Shown here: positions 1-13,989 of the stretch, piece after piece
Position numbering within the stretch: the stretch's first letter is position 1
Layout of the letters: each line of letters starts with the position of its first letter
DNA from: Aptenodytes patagonicus
Taxonomy: Eukaryota; Chordata; Aves; Sphenisciformes; Spheniscidae
Length of the DNA: 64,000 bases
Direction: 5' to 3'
NCBI RefSeq assembly: GCF_965638725.1
Contig: NC_134951.1
Coordinates: 5,913,618 to 5,977,617, forward strand
Made by a program: the position numbers and the translations under genes
The notes under the pieces: model-generated
Databases searched by the model: none
What the model was told of the DNA's origin: nothing
What the model saw: only the letters and a program-made list of their open reading frames with translations

Positions 1-2
1 CA

Positions 3-1469
3 GTCAATGACCTGCTACACCACCTGGATGCTCACAAGTCTATGGGGCCAGATGGGATCCACCCGAGAGTGCTGAGGGAGCTGGTGGAGGAGCTCGCCAA
101 GCCGCTCTCCATCATTTATCAGCAGTCCTGGTTAACGGGGGAGGTCCTGGACGACTGGAGGCTTGCCAATGTGACGCCCTTCTACAAGAAGGGCCGGAAG
201 GAGGATCCGGGGAACTACAGGCCTGTCAGCCTGACCTCGGTGCCGGGGAAGGTTATGGAGCGGTTCATCTTGAGGGCGCTCACAAGGCATGAGCGGGACG
301 ACCAGGGGATCAGGCCCAGCCAGCACGGATTCATGAGAGGCAGGTCCTGCTTGACCAGCGTGATCTCCTTCTATGACCAGGTGACCCGCCTAGTGGATGA
401 GGGGAAGGCTGTGGATGTGGTCTACCTGGACTTCAGCAAGGCCTTTGACACCGTCTCCCACAGCATTCTCCTAGAGAAGCTGGCGGCTCACGGCTTAGAC
501 AGGTGGACTCTGTGCTGGGTCAAAAACTGGCTGGACGGCCGGGCCCAGAGAGTTGTGATGAATGGAGTGAAATCCAGTTGGCGGCCGGTCACGAGCGGTG
601 TTCCCCAGGGCTCAGTTTTGGGGCCGGTCTTGTTCAAGATCTTTATCAATGATCTGGATGAGGGTGTCGAGTGCACCCTCAGTAGGTTTGCGGATGACAC
701 CAAGTTGGGCGGGAGTGTTGACCTGCTCGAGGGTAGGAAGGCTCTGCAGAGGGACCTGGACAGGCTGGATCAATGGGCCCAGGCCAACTGTACGAGATTC
801 AACAAGGCCAAGTGCTGGATCCTGCACTTCGGCCACAACAACCCCATGCAGCGCTACAGGCTTGGGGAAGAGTGGCTGGAAAGCTGCCTGGCGGAAAAGG
901 ACCTGGGGGTGTTGGTCGACAGCCGCCTGAACATGAGCCGGCAGTGTGCCCAGGTGGCCAAGAAGGCCAATGGCATCCTGGCCTGTATCAGAAATAGTGT
1001 GGCCAGCAGGAGTAGGGAAGTGATCGTGCCCCTGTACTCGGCCCTGGTGAGGCCGCACAGGCTTGAATACTGTGTTCAGTTTTGGGCCCCTCACTACAAG
1101 AAGGACGTTGAGGTGCTGGAGCGTGTCCAGAGAAGGGCAACGAGGCTGGTGAGGGGTCTGGAGCACAAGTCTTGTGAGGAGCGGCTGAGGGAACTGTGGT
1201 TGTTTAGCCTGGAGAAAAGGAGGCTGAGGGGAGACCTCATCGCTCTCTACAACTCCCTGAAAGGAGGTTGTAGCGAGGTGGGGGTCGGTCTCTTCTCCCA
1301 AGTAACAAGCGATAGGACGAGAGGAAATGGCCTCAAGTTGCACCAGGGGAGGTTTAGATTGGACGTGAGGAAAAATGTCTTTACTGAAAGAGTGGTTAAG
1401 CATTGGACCAGGCTGCCCAGGGAAGTGGTTGAGTCCCCATCCCTGGAAGTATTTAGAAGACGTGTAGAT
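3..1469 (+). mobile_element. CR1 retrotransposon, ORF2 reverse-transcriptase part
   Basis: One frame is open from the window edge to 1490 and encodes the C-terminal two thirds of a CR1 ORF2 protein. Reverse-transcriptase landmarks, counted from the Met at 42, are [10 protein letters not shown] (about 129-138), [10 protein letters not shown] (about 186-195) and the catalytic FADD box (about 217-220). The thumb and C-terminal region follow. The frame has no internal stop, so this is a fairly young copy. The 5' part lies outside the window. The CR1 sequence stops at about 1469: sister copies continue with an EALRDMV-like end plus a 3' UTR, but here the frame runs into the ATAGGATC repeat of the next element. 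A CR1 promotes its own reverse transcription in cis. This fragment alone is not a complete element. Confidence 0.95.
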
Positions 1470-2650
1470 CATAGGATCATAGGATCATAGGACAGTTTGG
1501 GTCGGAAGGGACCTCTAAAGGTCATCTAGTCCAACCCCCCTGCCGTGGGCAGGGACATTTTCAACTAGATCAGGTTGCTCAGAGCCCCGTCCAACCTGAC
1601 CTGGAATGTTTCCAGGGATGGGGCATCCACCACCTCTTGGGGCAACCTGTGCCAGTGTTTCACCACCCTCAGCATAAAAAATGTCTTCCTTAGATCTAGT
1701 CTAAATCCACCCCCCTTTAGTTTAAAGTCATTCCCCCTTGTCCTGTCGCAACAGGCCCTGCTAAAACATCTGTCCCCATCTTTTTTATAAGCCCCCTTTA
1801 AGTATTGAAAGGTCACAATAAGGTCTCCCCAAAGCCTTCTCTTCTCCAGGCTAAACAACCCCAACTGTCTTAACCTTTCTTCAGAGGAGAGGTGTTCCAT
1901 CCCCCTGATCATTTTCGTGGCCCTCTTCTGGACTTGCTCCAACAGGCCCGTCTCTTTCTTCTGCTGAGGGCTCCAGAGCTGGAGACAGTCCTGCAGGTGG
2001 GGTCTCAGCAGAGCAGAGGAGAGGGGCAGAATCCCCTCCCTCGACCTGCTGGCCACGCTGCTTTGGATGCAGCCCACGATACGATTGGCCTTCTGGGCTG
2101 CGAGCGCACATTGCTGGCTCATGCCCAGCTTTTCATCCACCAGGACCCCCAAGTCCTTCTCGGCAGGGCTGCTCTCAACCCCTTCATCCCCCAGCCTGTA
2201 TTGATACCGGGGGTTGCCCCGACCCAGGTGCAGGACCTTGCACTTGGCCTTGTTAAACCTCATGAGGTTCACAGGGGCCCACTTCTCCAGCTTGTCCAGG
2301 TCCCTCTGGATGGCATCCCGTCCCTCTGGCGTGTCGACCACACCACTCAGCTTGGTGTCATCTGCAAACTTGCTGAGGGTGCCCTCAATCCCACTGTCCA
2401 TGTCACTGATGAAGATATTAAACAGTACTGGTCCCAATACAGACCCCTGCGGGATGCCACTCGTCACCAATCTCCATCTGGACTCTGAGCCGTTGACCCC
2501 TACCCTCTGGATGAGACCATCTAACCAATTCCTCACCCACCGGACAGTCCACCCATCAAATCCATCCCTCTCCATTTGAGAGAGGAGGATGTTGTGGGGG
2601 ACCGTGCCAAAGGCCTTACAGAGGTCCAGATAGACGAATAGATCCATAAG
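1470..2650 (-). mobile_element. CR1 retrotransposon, 5'-truncated, opposite orientation
   Basis: Read on the minus strand, an open frame from 2647 to 1565 gives 360 residues of CR1 ORF2. It starts inside the RT domain ([11 protein letters not shown]), passes [10 protein letters not shown] and FADDTKLSG, and ends ALSNLI, the usual CR1 C-terminus. A short 3' UTR and three ATAGGATC units (CR1 3' tail, reversed) lie at 1470-1560. It differs clearly from the copy at 3-1469 (different C-terminus and UTR), so it is a different subfamily. Its 3' tail abuts the 3' side of the first copy. The 5' end is truncated at about 2650, as is usual for CR1. Confidence 0.95.
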
Positions 2651-5600
2651 TGTCTACATTGGAACCAGTTTCCTCCAGTTCCCTTTATAGTCAACAGAGA
2701 GAAACAGGGGGCTCAACTTATATTCCTAAACTTAAGTCTTCGGTGCCATCGGAGATACCCTAGGTTTTCCACCTGGCTTCCAGCTGCAGACCAGGTGGGC
2801 ATTGGTCTCCTATAGATCCTGGGACACATCTGCCAGACTTACATGGCTGTCTCAGGTACCCTGGGACATCTCAGATAGCACTAGACACTTAGGAGTATTA
2901 TACCCAGGCACTTTTACAGCTTCCTACTGAATTCTCTATGGCAAGGTTTCCCTAATTATTGACCAAACACCATTCAAATGGAGATTTAATTGCCCATTCA
3001 TATCTGACGTTACTGTATTACCGAATGCTAACCCTGTTGTCCCTGTTAAGTTACTTATATTCTGGGGTGATTCTCACTGCAGCACATTGCCAAAAGCGGC
3101 ATTCCCTTCCGGGGCGCACGCTGAGATGAGCTAAATGGTGAACTAAACATCGTTTACAGGCTTGTCCTCCCCTGACATGCCATTGATGATTTTGGAAATG
3201 GTTACCACTTTTCTGATACAGTGGCCTTAAACTAGTTTAAGGTACGGACTCTCCAAAAAGAGAGACCCACATTTCCATTCTGCAAGGAAAAACTCTTGGA
3301 ATTTGTTCTTGTTTCAAAACCAGATGATCCTGAAATTTAATTTGAAATTTAATAATAATAATAATAATAATAATAGACTGCAATGTTAATTTTAATTTTG
3401 TCTTAGCAATTCAAATTGCATGCTCCGCTTTGAAAATAATATATGGCATTGTATAGTAATTATGATGTAATAATTAAATGTTAATAATGTTAATCTTTTA
3501 ATTCATCATGACATTCAAAGGGAAAGAAGCCTGGTCAATATGGATTGTTCACCTGAAGACTCTTGATCTAAATGCAATGGCCTTTTCTGGTGACAAGCTG
3601 TCCTCTGTAACTTTTTTCCAGTTTTAAAATCAAACTTATTTTCCAGCGTTGATTTGTGCAAAATAAAGCAAGCGCATTTTATCCTTTGTTAGGATTTTTC
3701 AGCATGATCCTTTGCGGCTTGGCCTGTATTTCCCTCTCCTGCAAAGCCACGTCATGGCCCTGCTTCCATTTGCAGCTCCAAAGATGAGCTAGACCTAGCT
3801 GGTCTGATCCGGGTTGGGATTCCTGTTCGTGTTTCATGCAGGAAAGAAGGACTGCGACTGAGCACAGGTTAGTTGAAGAACATATTCCCCAAGTACAGCC
3901 CCTTCACCAGTGGTTCATAGCGGTCTGTTTTGTCACGTGCTGGATTCCTGGCTGGCAAAAATGAGAACAGTTCTCTCCTCTCTGAGTTTACACCAGCCCT
4001 GTGCAAGCGGGGAGGACGGCAGAGCAGATTAACTGAGCTGGACAGCCTGGCGCGGTGTTTTACAGTGCCATTCTTTTTTTCCTCTCTCTCTCTTTGCATC
4101 TGCCAGTTCGCATGGTGCAGTCTTTTGCTGTGCTACCCAGGCTGAGAAGTGTCCACAGCTATCAGTTTTCACCAAATTGCTGAAGGGTGAAATTTCACCG
4201 TTTCTGCCAGAAAAAAACAGGTTTTTTTCCTTTTTTTCTTTTTTCCCCTCATCTAGGCAAATAGCATAATTTCCCTAGAGAATCAGATCCTCTGTAAGAA
4301 CAGAAGGACTTTTTCATTCCTTTGCCTCACATGGAAATCTGTCGTACCCTCTCTCTCCCTGATACAGCCATACTGTTTAGTAAAGAAGCAAGTCTTTTCT
4401 GAAGCCAGGATATATTAGTATAAGTGCATGATTGGTGGAAAGGGATGTTACCAAAAGGCTAAAGCTCAGTCCTGAGAATCAGGACACCTGGTTTCTTTCC
4501 ATGGCTCTGTCCCTATGTCCCAGCCAGCTGTTTATCCTCTGTGAATGTTTATTTACTTTTCTGTATTTGTATTTAATTATAAACCATTTATAATTTGCCA
4601 AGCGTGAATTGACAAATTAACATTTAGCAGTGATTTGATGACTCAGACAAAAAAATGATCTGTGCTGTAAAACTGAAAAATAGTAATTAAAGTTATTAAT
4701 ATTAATGTAATGTGTTACAGGTATCATTTAATCTATTATTGCAGATTTCTTTGTAGGCTTGTCGCTGAGCTATCATTTAATCTTTTCCAGTTCCCCAACA
4801 GTTTGAAGTTGCTTTCTTTCTGAATCCACAGCTTTTATCCAGCACGAAAGAGCCATTTTTCCCTTTAAGCCCCCCTCCCACTACATTACGTTTCAAACTG
4901 TATTACACGGGTCGCATTATGGGCTGCTGTCACATGCAGGCCACGATGTAATTCAGCATGACACATGACAAGCAAAGATGTGTGAAATACCTGAGACTAT
5001 TAGATCCAAGCAACCCTCTGTTAAAGTTTTTATTACCACATAAATATTCTCCTAGCTGACCAGTGTCTCAGAGGAATAAATACCCCATTAGATGAAAAAC
5101 AAGAGCCCAGGTATTTCCCAAGTATGGGGTTATTAAAAGCAAAAAGGGGAAAAAAGCTATTTTTGTACATGCTATTCTCATGTTAGAAATAACAGAACCC
5201 AGCAATAATTATAAAAAAATTCACAAGCCTATCTAATCATACTGAAAAGAGATAATAGAAGATACTGATAGCATAGGACATTAGAAACATATAGGAATTT
5301 TTCACAGTGAAAAGGCTAATGAAGAAAAAATGGAGGGAACTTTGTTGAGAGAGTGCTGGAAGACTGGTAAGGTTGTTGAAAGCAAACTCAAGGTACTAAA
5401 GACGGTCAAGGCGATACTTAGATAGGATTTTTCACTTTTCCGGTATTACACTGTAGAAACAATCTGAATGAAGATGGATTTAAGGGAGTCAGGCAGAAGG
5501 ACTAGGAAAAAAGCAGTGCAGCAGGTTCATGGACAGGGAATGAGCTGCTGACGGCCTTATGCTACCCAAAGGTGTGGAGAATGGCTGAGGATGTTGGAGG

Positions 5601-5844
5601 GCTGGGAAGGTGTCGGGTAACAAACAAGAGAAATAGGTGATGGGTAAAGTCAATCTTGGATTAAGCTTTGGAGCTGACAAATGTATTCCTAATGAACAAT
5701 GACGAGAGATACCTGGGCTGATGGGAAAAGAACTACCTGGAAAATTTCTTTTGTGGGAAGGAAACAGTAAGTTAGTTGTTGTTCATCAAAAGGAGACCGG
5801 AAAAGACACTGAGGAGCAAGCTGTTTGAACAATAAATTGAACAA
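2651..5844. other. No gene recognised; unique AT-rich DNA
   Basis: No frame here resembles a known protein, and the longest open frames are about 76 codons. A short AAT trinucleotide run lies at 3350-3374. Nothing else is supported. Confidence 0.6.
3350..3374. repeat. AAT trinucleotide microsatellite
   Basis: About eight tandem AAT units are visible in an AT-rich context. Confidence 0.9.
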
Positions 5845-5957
5845 TAGATGAGGCGCTTATGGACATGGTTTAGTGGGCATGGTGGTATTGGGTTGATGGT
5901 TGGACTCGATGATCTTAGAGGTCTCTTCCAACCTTAATGAGTCTATGATTCTATGAC
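5845..5957 (+). mobile_element. CR1 3' end fragment
   Basis: The last codons (GATGAGGCGCTTATGGACATGG) and 3' UTR of the younger CR1 subfamily are present. They are followed by the TGGTTGGACTCGATGATCTTAGAGG segment and an ATTCTATG tail. It is an extreme 5' truncation, about 110 bp long, and non-coding. Confidence 0.9.
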
Positions 5958-6167
5958 AAACTGATCCCAGATGGGGACCAAACCATCCCAGAGGTGGGAG
6001 AACAAACCAACCCGACCCCAAAAGTGGACCCAAAGGGGGACCAATAAGGTAACGGACAGAGTTTCACTTCAAAGATGATTCATATCACAGAGTCTGGAGT
6101 TGACCAGATGTCCCTGGTGAGAAACCAAGATCTCTTAGAAAGTTCACACAGAGAAATCAGCCTGTTT

Positions 6168-6271
6168 AGGGAAGGGAAGGGAAGGGAAGGGAAGGGAAGG
6201 GAAGGGAAGGGAAGGGAAGGGAAGGGAAGGGAAGGGAAGGGAAGGGAAGGGAAGGGAAGGGAAGGGAAGGG
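6168..6271. repeat. GGGAA pentanucleotide microsatellite
   Basis: About 21 perfect tandem GGGAA units. The G-triplets spaced by AA fit the pattern of a G-quadruplex on the + strand. The apparent frames through it (GREGK repeats on +, FPSLP repeats on -) are artefacts of the pentamer. Confidence 0.97.
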
Positions 6272-9200
6272 ACATGCAGAACAGAAAGTTCTCAGAGACA
6301 GAGGTTCCATTTTGGATAAAAATTAAGTCCTTTTTATATCATAGAGACATAAGAGGGCATAGGACTTCATCACTTTGAGGAGCCAACAGATGCTGTTAAT
6401 TTCTATTTTTCACCTGTACCAGCCAATAGATGATGATGTTTTTGGTTCTTTCAGAGCAGTTTTATTTTCCCAGACCATTTCCACTTTTTCAGATGATAAA
6501 TTGCTGTTACAAATTCTTGTGCTTATCGATGGTATCTCAGGATGTCTCTGGCTTCTGGGTACCCCAGCTATACTTCAAAGAGGCTAGCTGCACTTTTCAA
6601 GGATGTTTCTAGTTTGAAGACTTAGTTCCCAGGCTCACAGTTCCCAGGCTGGCAGGCAATTTCTCTGTCAGTATTTTTCAGCAGACATTTTCTTCTGTTC
6701 AGTAATTTTCCCTTTCTAACCAGGCCACCTTTAAGGCTGCTCACATTGCAGATCCAGTCTGCTTATCCTACGTGCTTCCCTCTCTCAGCTGGAACTTCAG
6801 TCCCTCCTGAAAGGGATGCTGTTCTCTTAATGTAAATATTTATCTCCCCCACTATGAGCACCTTTATTTCTGCCTAAGAAAAGGGAGACTTTATGCAAAA
6901 AATCTAAGATCTAGTTCCAATTTAGGCAGGATTTAGGCTGGATAGTACTACATATGTACGCATTATGCTGTGGAGCTGAAAGAGATCAAGAAGACAGATA
7001 TTATAAATCATCATTCATCCTTTTAATCAGAAGAATAAGTAGTACTGATGATGAGGAGGAATGCAGAAAATCTGGAGGAAAAAAGGAGAGGAACTGTAGA
7101 GAATAAGAGCTGAACCTATCTTTAGCCACTGAACAAAATGTCGAGTGGCAAAAAAATGTCCTGTTTTGGACTCAATAAAACCAGGTTGCTTTCTGAGTGG
7201 TCTGAGAAATTCGAGCATTCCTTGTGTTTTCAAGACTATTAGTCTTGAAAATATTTTTCTTCAATATGTATCGCACATGTATATAAGTCAAAGGCTCAAT
7301 TTGTTCTTAGGTGCTCATGAAATGAAAGCAAGATCTTTGCAAAAGGTAAGACTTGGAAAAATCTGTGCATAAAAAAGTTTGCAAGGTAAATTTTATTTTA
7401 TCCTGCTAAATGTTATGCCTCTGCCATGAGCTACCTTGAAGCATTGTCTTCATGATGTTGTACAAAGGAAATCTAATCTGATATTTATGACCAACTTTGA
7501 ATTGTCCACAGTGAACCTAACTGCCCCCCATTCCCAAGGGCTATAAATTATGTATCTGATGCTTCATATTATCTGACTAAGAGCTAAGTTGAATCACAGT
7601 TTCCCTTATACCATATGAAATTGAGCTCTTTTAGTAATCAATTGTGAATTGTCTGCCTTTTTCTGAGATTGTCTGTACTTATGGGTGGCAAAAAGAAAAG
7701 AAAGGATTTGCAGGAACGGAAAGAAGTCAAAAACAGGGACTTGTGGGATTGCAGCAGATCGATTTATAGTGCTTACAGATTGTGTGCCCAGATAATTTCA
7801 AAGCACATGGTATGAAGGGGTCAGATCAGCCTCGTGCCAACATTTTTTGCAGCATCAGGCAAGACTGTCACTTAAGACCTAGCCAAAAGATTTACAATGT
7901 AAATGGTTAGTACATATGGGCATGAGATTGCCTAAAGTCCCCAGCTGCCAGTGTAGACAAAGCCTTAATTAGCCAATAATGCTGCAAATTTGTGCTGGTA
8001 TGGAAGTTTTCTTTATTCAGTAAGCAGTTCCTCAAATAGTACTGAATTGAAATCAACAACCGGTTTGACAAGTAACCGAGGTACATGGCTTTAGCTCAGT
8101 ATTTATTAACTGAAAATTCAGTTAGCTAAAGGTAAAAGTTTATCATTGTATCTCATGAGACATTTGGTACACTAAGCAAATGAGAACAAGTTTCTTTTAA
8201 AAGATTAGATATCTATATTTGAGGATCTAATTCCTTAGGGGGAAACCTGATTACGTGGCCAGTTTTTATAGATTCAGAGAAATACACAGTGTCCATGAGA
8301 GACGTAAGCAATTTTAAGCACTTGTTTTGCAGACAGTTAAACTACCTGTGCACACTGGGCTAAGAAATTCAACAGGTCCTAAGAGTTTAGACACACAGTT
8401 CTCAGTAATAGGTATTGAAAATATCAGCTTGTATATTCAACTTTAGGTAAAGCCACCAAAGCAGACAAACCCCCTTCAGTAGTTTATTTTATCCTTTGAA
8501 TTAATTGTGTTCCTTATCCCATATTTTCTTAATGTGTGAAATGAAGAAGCCGCAGAGAATGCTAAACCTTAGGCAGACAAGTACACTTTATCTTATAGTT
8601 CTAATGATGGAAGTCAATACAAAAGTAAATATGTTTGTTTGTTTGTTTTCCTCAAGTACTCTCTAATTGGTCTAAGCTTCTTGGCATTCTTGGTATATAG
8701 AGAAAAGTGGAGCAGAAGTATAACAACTTTATTTCCAACAGCACAAGATTTCTGAATTATTTGATGCACTGGAGCAGAGAATGTAAAGCAGCAGATAGCT
8801 AACCAGGCTGGTAAAATTTACACTAGGAAAGTGGAAATCTGAATCTGATGGCACTGATCAGTTATGAAGGCTAATAGTCTATATCAGCTGCCAGCAAAAA
8901 TTTTTACTCTCCTCAGCTAAGAGAGAAATGGGACACTAAGGCAAAGCAAGAATCAGAAAAGGATGAAGAGAAATCCCTCCTTCAAAGATGAGGTCTACCT
9001 GATGAGACTTGGGGCATTGATAAGGGGACTCAGGAAAAGGTCAAGGTTTAAACTGTTTCATACTAAAAAATTTACAGGGGAATCAGTTTAAAGCACAGAA
9101 TCAGATTCTCACATACACAAGGTCTTTGTGTATATGAGTGTGATTTTGGCAATGTAAACAGGTGAGATAGGGTAGCAGCAATACATTTGCTCACCTTTGA

Positions 9201-12200
9201 AGTTCCCTTTAGGTTGTCACAGCAGAGCAAAGAAACCTTGTTATAAATGAAAGTCAGGTCGAAGTGTTTAATGTGCACATAGGCATGCAAGAATGATCAG
9301 CTTAATGTTGACAAGGATATTTGAGAGGTGTCCAAAATTCTATTTTGAAGCACTTGCTCTGTCTCATTTGTATGCCATTCTCTTTAATTCTGGAGATTCT
9401 TGAATGGTTTCATAACTTTTCCTTGACAAAAGCAAGCAAACTCTCATACTGTGTCTTGTCTAGATTTTTCCTACGGTTAAAAATCCCTGTTATGCAAGTG
9501 CACACACCTCATGATCATCTTCAGTCCAGCACTAGTTTGATGAAACCCAAACCTTCATGTTTAATGGACCACCAACATCCAGGACAGTGGTGGGAAATCA
9601 ATCCCGGGGATTACTTGAACTATAAAAATTATGCTGCATTAGGAGAACCAACCTTTTGCTGTGTAGCACTGTTGATAGCGGTTACAATGGCAGCAGTATC
9701 TCCCAAAATTGTGCCAGGTTTTACTACTTTGCAGCAGCTAGGTATTGCTCAGTAGTGCTATTAGTACATGCACCCAGTTTCAGAACCCATTAAATTATGC
9801 TACTGTTAAGTTCTCCCTACAACTGGTAAGGCTATGGAAATGAGTGAGACCAGCATTTCTCTGCCAGTCCTAGAACTTTAAGTTGGAATTCAGTTGTCTG
9901 AAAATTAGATAGACACTAGATATTCATTTCTCCCTTTGGGTAGCAACTGCAGCACCAGGGAGCAAAGTTTCTTGTCTTCTTTGGAATAGAAATAAAGAAA
10001 AGATTTTGTTCCATTCTATGTCACTTGAAAATTTCAGAGGAAATCTAATGAGCTCGACTTACACACCTTACCCAAAAAGAAACCCCTGCAGAAACTGTCC
10101 TCATGCTTGCAACCACAGACTAAGCAGTAAGTGAATAGAACTCTTAGGAAGATTTGAACTCTTGTGAAGATTTGGTGTGGCTTTGGTAATGTTGAGTTGG
10201 TTAATCCATTCCAAGTTCAGTCAAGGGGATTTGACTTGCCTGTTTGCTTTAAACAATACATGTTCGTATTACCGAATGTGTTCATATCCAGTACACAACG
10301 GACTACCCGCCATGTCAACCGAGATGGGATTAACTGTTATGGCCTTTTAAATTCAGAACAAATATGAGTAAATCAGTGTGACTATTATCCATGACTGCTT
10401 GATTGTGGATCAAAGAAGTCAACAGGGCATGTTATCTGTGTTACACACATAGAAGAATAAAAATTCCTACATCGGTTTTAGACTACAGAAGAACATTGAG
10501 TCTTGCAACCTTTGCTAATAGGTACATCTCTTGAATTTAGATACATTTGTAAGGGTGAGATTGAGGTCATCTAACTTTAAGGGTAGTATTCATGGCTGGT
10601 CACTGTAGACTTGAGTATCTACAATGCAGTTTGTACATCTGAGAAAGATGACCAAGTTACTGTTGTTACTAGTGGTAAAATAGGATGGGATTAAATATAT
10701 ACATGTAATGCTGGTTTAAGCAATCAGAGGAGTCCTATGTAGCATCCAGCTGCTGTTCCAGAAGGCTGTGGGCCTTCTGTATGTCTCCCTTCCCTGTCAG
10801 ACCCATGCCATGGGTGTCTTGGATGCCCTGAGGCACCTCAAATTGCTCTAGATACCTATGTATGTCCACAGTGTTGACATCTTCACCTGAGATAGTCTTG
10901 ACTATGGCTAAAGCCAATGAAGAACATCTCACCTATTTTAGCTGCAACTTAAAATGAGTTCACTACCCTCAAGTCCCTATTTTTCTCTGTTGTCTGTAAA
11001 GGAAGCATGGGGCTGACCAGATGAGGTGTGGGCATCTGTACTCTAGCCATCTAAATATATGCAAATAAGTCATCCGGTCCTGCTGCTGGAAGTGGCATCC
11101 ATGCCAAAGGAGCAACTCCTTTTTAAATTCTCTGTCAGTGTTATTGTTGTGGGGCTACTCTCACTGATCTCAAAGAGCAGCAGCATAAGAGTGGAGCCAT
11201 TCACTTACCCATCCCTGGTCTGGTGGAGTGCTAGGTCAGTGCATGAGTGTCTGTGAATATGACACCATTTGCATCAAATGGTGGGAAAAAGCCTCTTTTT
11301 AAAAAGCAGGGAGAACAGACATGCTGCTTTGTTTATATCACTTTCAAGAACAAAAGTCGTAAGTGGTAAATAATATGCCTGGGAATGCAATGATTTCCCA
11401 ATGCCCAAATGTGATGGCTCCTGCAGACTCATACCACTGTTACAAAAGGAGTATCAAATGAGCTGATAGGTACCTAACTTGAACTCATACCTGGTATGAG
11501 TTGTTCGTTTATACCTTGGAGTGGCTGCAGACATTTTGCTGGTTAGCTTGGCAGAACAGAATTTTGTGAAATAATTGAGCAGTTGGTAAAGCTTGAAGAA
11601 GGAAGAGGGCAGAAACCAGGCCCTTGGCAAAGGGATGATTGTGGTTGAGCCAGAGCTGGAGATGCCAAATCCCTTCTTTGCCTTTTCCCTTCAGTGTTCT
11701 CTGACACTGCCCTTTTTCCCTGTCCTACTCAGAATCACCATCCTGAGCCAACCAGTTGTTAGCATGTCCAATGCCATCCATTCACAATTCCCTCACTAAA
11801 TGAGAGCATCATCAGGACAAATTGGGGCCAGGGTGTCACTCCTCCAAGACATGACTATTAGACACACCTGCACCCCTAACACAGACATAACCTCTAACAT
11901 GGGGACGCTAAATTAATCCTCTTTCTCTTCTGGACGTGAAAAAATTTGAAGCTGACTGTGAAACACTCATCCTACTGGTCTGGAGCAGCTGAGTTAGGAG
12001 AACAGTCTCTCTAGTCTCATCAACCCAAACTAAACAGAGGAAAACCACCTCAGGTGTTCCTGCCCAGGTTATAACCACAGTTTCAGGAAAGACACAGCCT
12101 TAGAGACTTAAAGAACATGGCTAATGCTAACTGCAGAGTAATCCATGCTAGCTGCATGTCCCCTTTCCTTTCAGCTGGTTTTTGCAAGTATGAAGACACT

Positions 12201-13975
12201 TGCTCACAGCGGAAACAGAGATATTCTTGCAACCACCCATGTGTCCAAGAACACTACCTTGGTTCCTATAAATGCATCACTGAGATAGAAAAATACTTGA
12301 TTTAAGAGTTATGTAATTGACATAGGAAAGATTAGTCCTTGTGGTACAATAGAAAACACGTGTAATAAAAACACATTTCCAAATCAAAAAAAATTACCTG
12401 TGCCTACTACTCTCTATAACTATATTATGTCTGTATTATAATTTAGCTATAATATATCATCTTCCAGCTAGCCTTTATTTCCTATTGAGTCTTGTTACCT
12501 ATTAAATAGGAATATTTCCCCTTTGAGTCTCCTTATATGTCAATCAAATTCCCTACAAAAATAGCTGGACCCTCATAATCTTATTTTTTCTCAATGTTAT
12601 TTGCCTTGACACCACTTGAGAAAACTCAAGAAAGATACTGCTTTTACGAAGTTGCTTCCAACTTTTCATCACATTGTAATTCTCAGACAATCTGCAATGT
12701 CTTTTTTTCCATGTTTCTAAACTTCTAAAGAAGATTCAAGGTATCTTGCCTAACTGCAGATTTCTAAACATTAAGGATTTAATCCAATCTAGTCTGTCCA
12801 TTATCACCGGATAAAGTGAACCTCTTGCAGAAAAAGTTTTCTCCTACTTTTCAGAGACATGTCTACAAAGATGTGACGAATGTCCCTCTTAGAGCTGTCT
12901 GTCTCTCTCCATCTACTACATAGGAAGCCAACACAACCTGTTAGTTTAGATTCTTAAGGTGAGAAGATTAATTTAGGTCAGATGAATTCTACCCTCTGTT
13001 GAACTACTTTATAAGTGCATTTCCAATGGACTAATTATGAATAAGATGAAAACCAGAACAAAGGAATGAGATCCAATTTCTCCAACATTTTCTTTTTTAT
13101 ATAAGACCCCTTTTTTAATTCTGGAAGAGCCAAATTAAGGCGTTTTCTTATCATATAGGCAAATGTTATGCAGGAGCACACCTAACTTTTGCTCAGGTAG
13201 AAATTCAAGGATTTGAAGTACGGAAAAAAAGGAAGCCTGGCATTTAAGCAAACCGACATCTGTTTCATTAACAGACAACCTGGATAACTTTGTTTTGTGT
13301 GTAAGAGGTTTTTATTTGTCATAACTCTGCAAACTGAAGGAACTGTTTAATCAGCTTCAGCAGAGCATAATCCCTTAACTTTGATATTTTTTTCCTCACA
13401 GCACTTAGCAATGCAAACAATATTATGAATACCTGGAAGCATTGCAGCAGATTCACAATAACAACCTGTCATAGTCTGCCCATGTGAAATTGTTTCTGAG
13501 ACACAAAAAGAAGGAAATTACCAAGAGAAAATGGCTGTCATTTGGGAAATTCATATTAATTGCCTACAGTCATAGTCAATGTCAACTGACTCAGGAAGGA
13601 ATATTTAACACTAAGGTTTGAGTAGTCCCCAGAAAATCAACCTCTCTGTTTTAAGGCAGTTGCACACTTTAACAACTGGCAGAATAGGATTTTCAGTAAG
13701 TCATTTGCTCCATTGATCTGGAAATGACAAGATTTATTACATACATTTACACAGAACAGAGGTGGGGACAGCTTGGAAAAGTTAGCAGTGTATGGAAATT
13801 TTCAAGAACGTAAACCTGAGGTTTCCATCATGGACCATGTGTATGCCACTAACGGGCATCGCTAAATAGGTTATCCTGTATAACTAAAGCTATTTCAGAC
13901 TGGCAGCAAGCAAGTCAGAAAAATGGAGAGGAGGGAGGGTTGAATACAGCAGTTATTAAAGCAGATACAGTCTCA

Positions 13976-13989
13976 AAAAAAAAAAAAAA
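13976..13989. repeat. Short poly-A run
   Basis: A homopolymer run of about 14 A residues in unique sequence, with no associated element seen. Confidence 0.7.

Noticed and set aside
612..1472. 286-codon minus-strand frame
   Set aside because: It is the antisense shadow of the CR1 ORF2. The same shadow recurs opposite the other CR1 copies (19772-20284, 47337-47771, 54213-55001).
6075..6326. GREGK repeat protein and FPSLP repeat protein
   Set aside because: Both arise solely from translating the GGGAA microsatellite.
9321..9755. 144-codon frame
   Set aside because: It has no motif, no splice context and ordinary composition. A few frames of this size are expected by chance in 64 kb.
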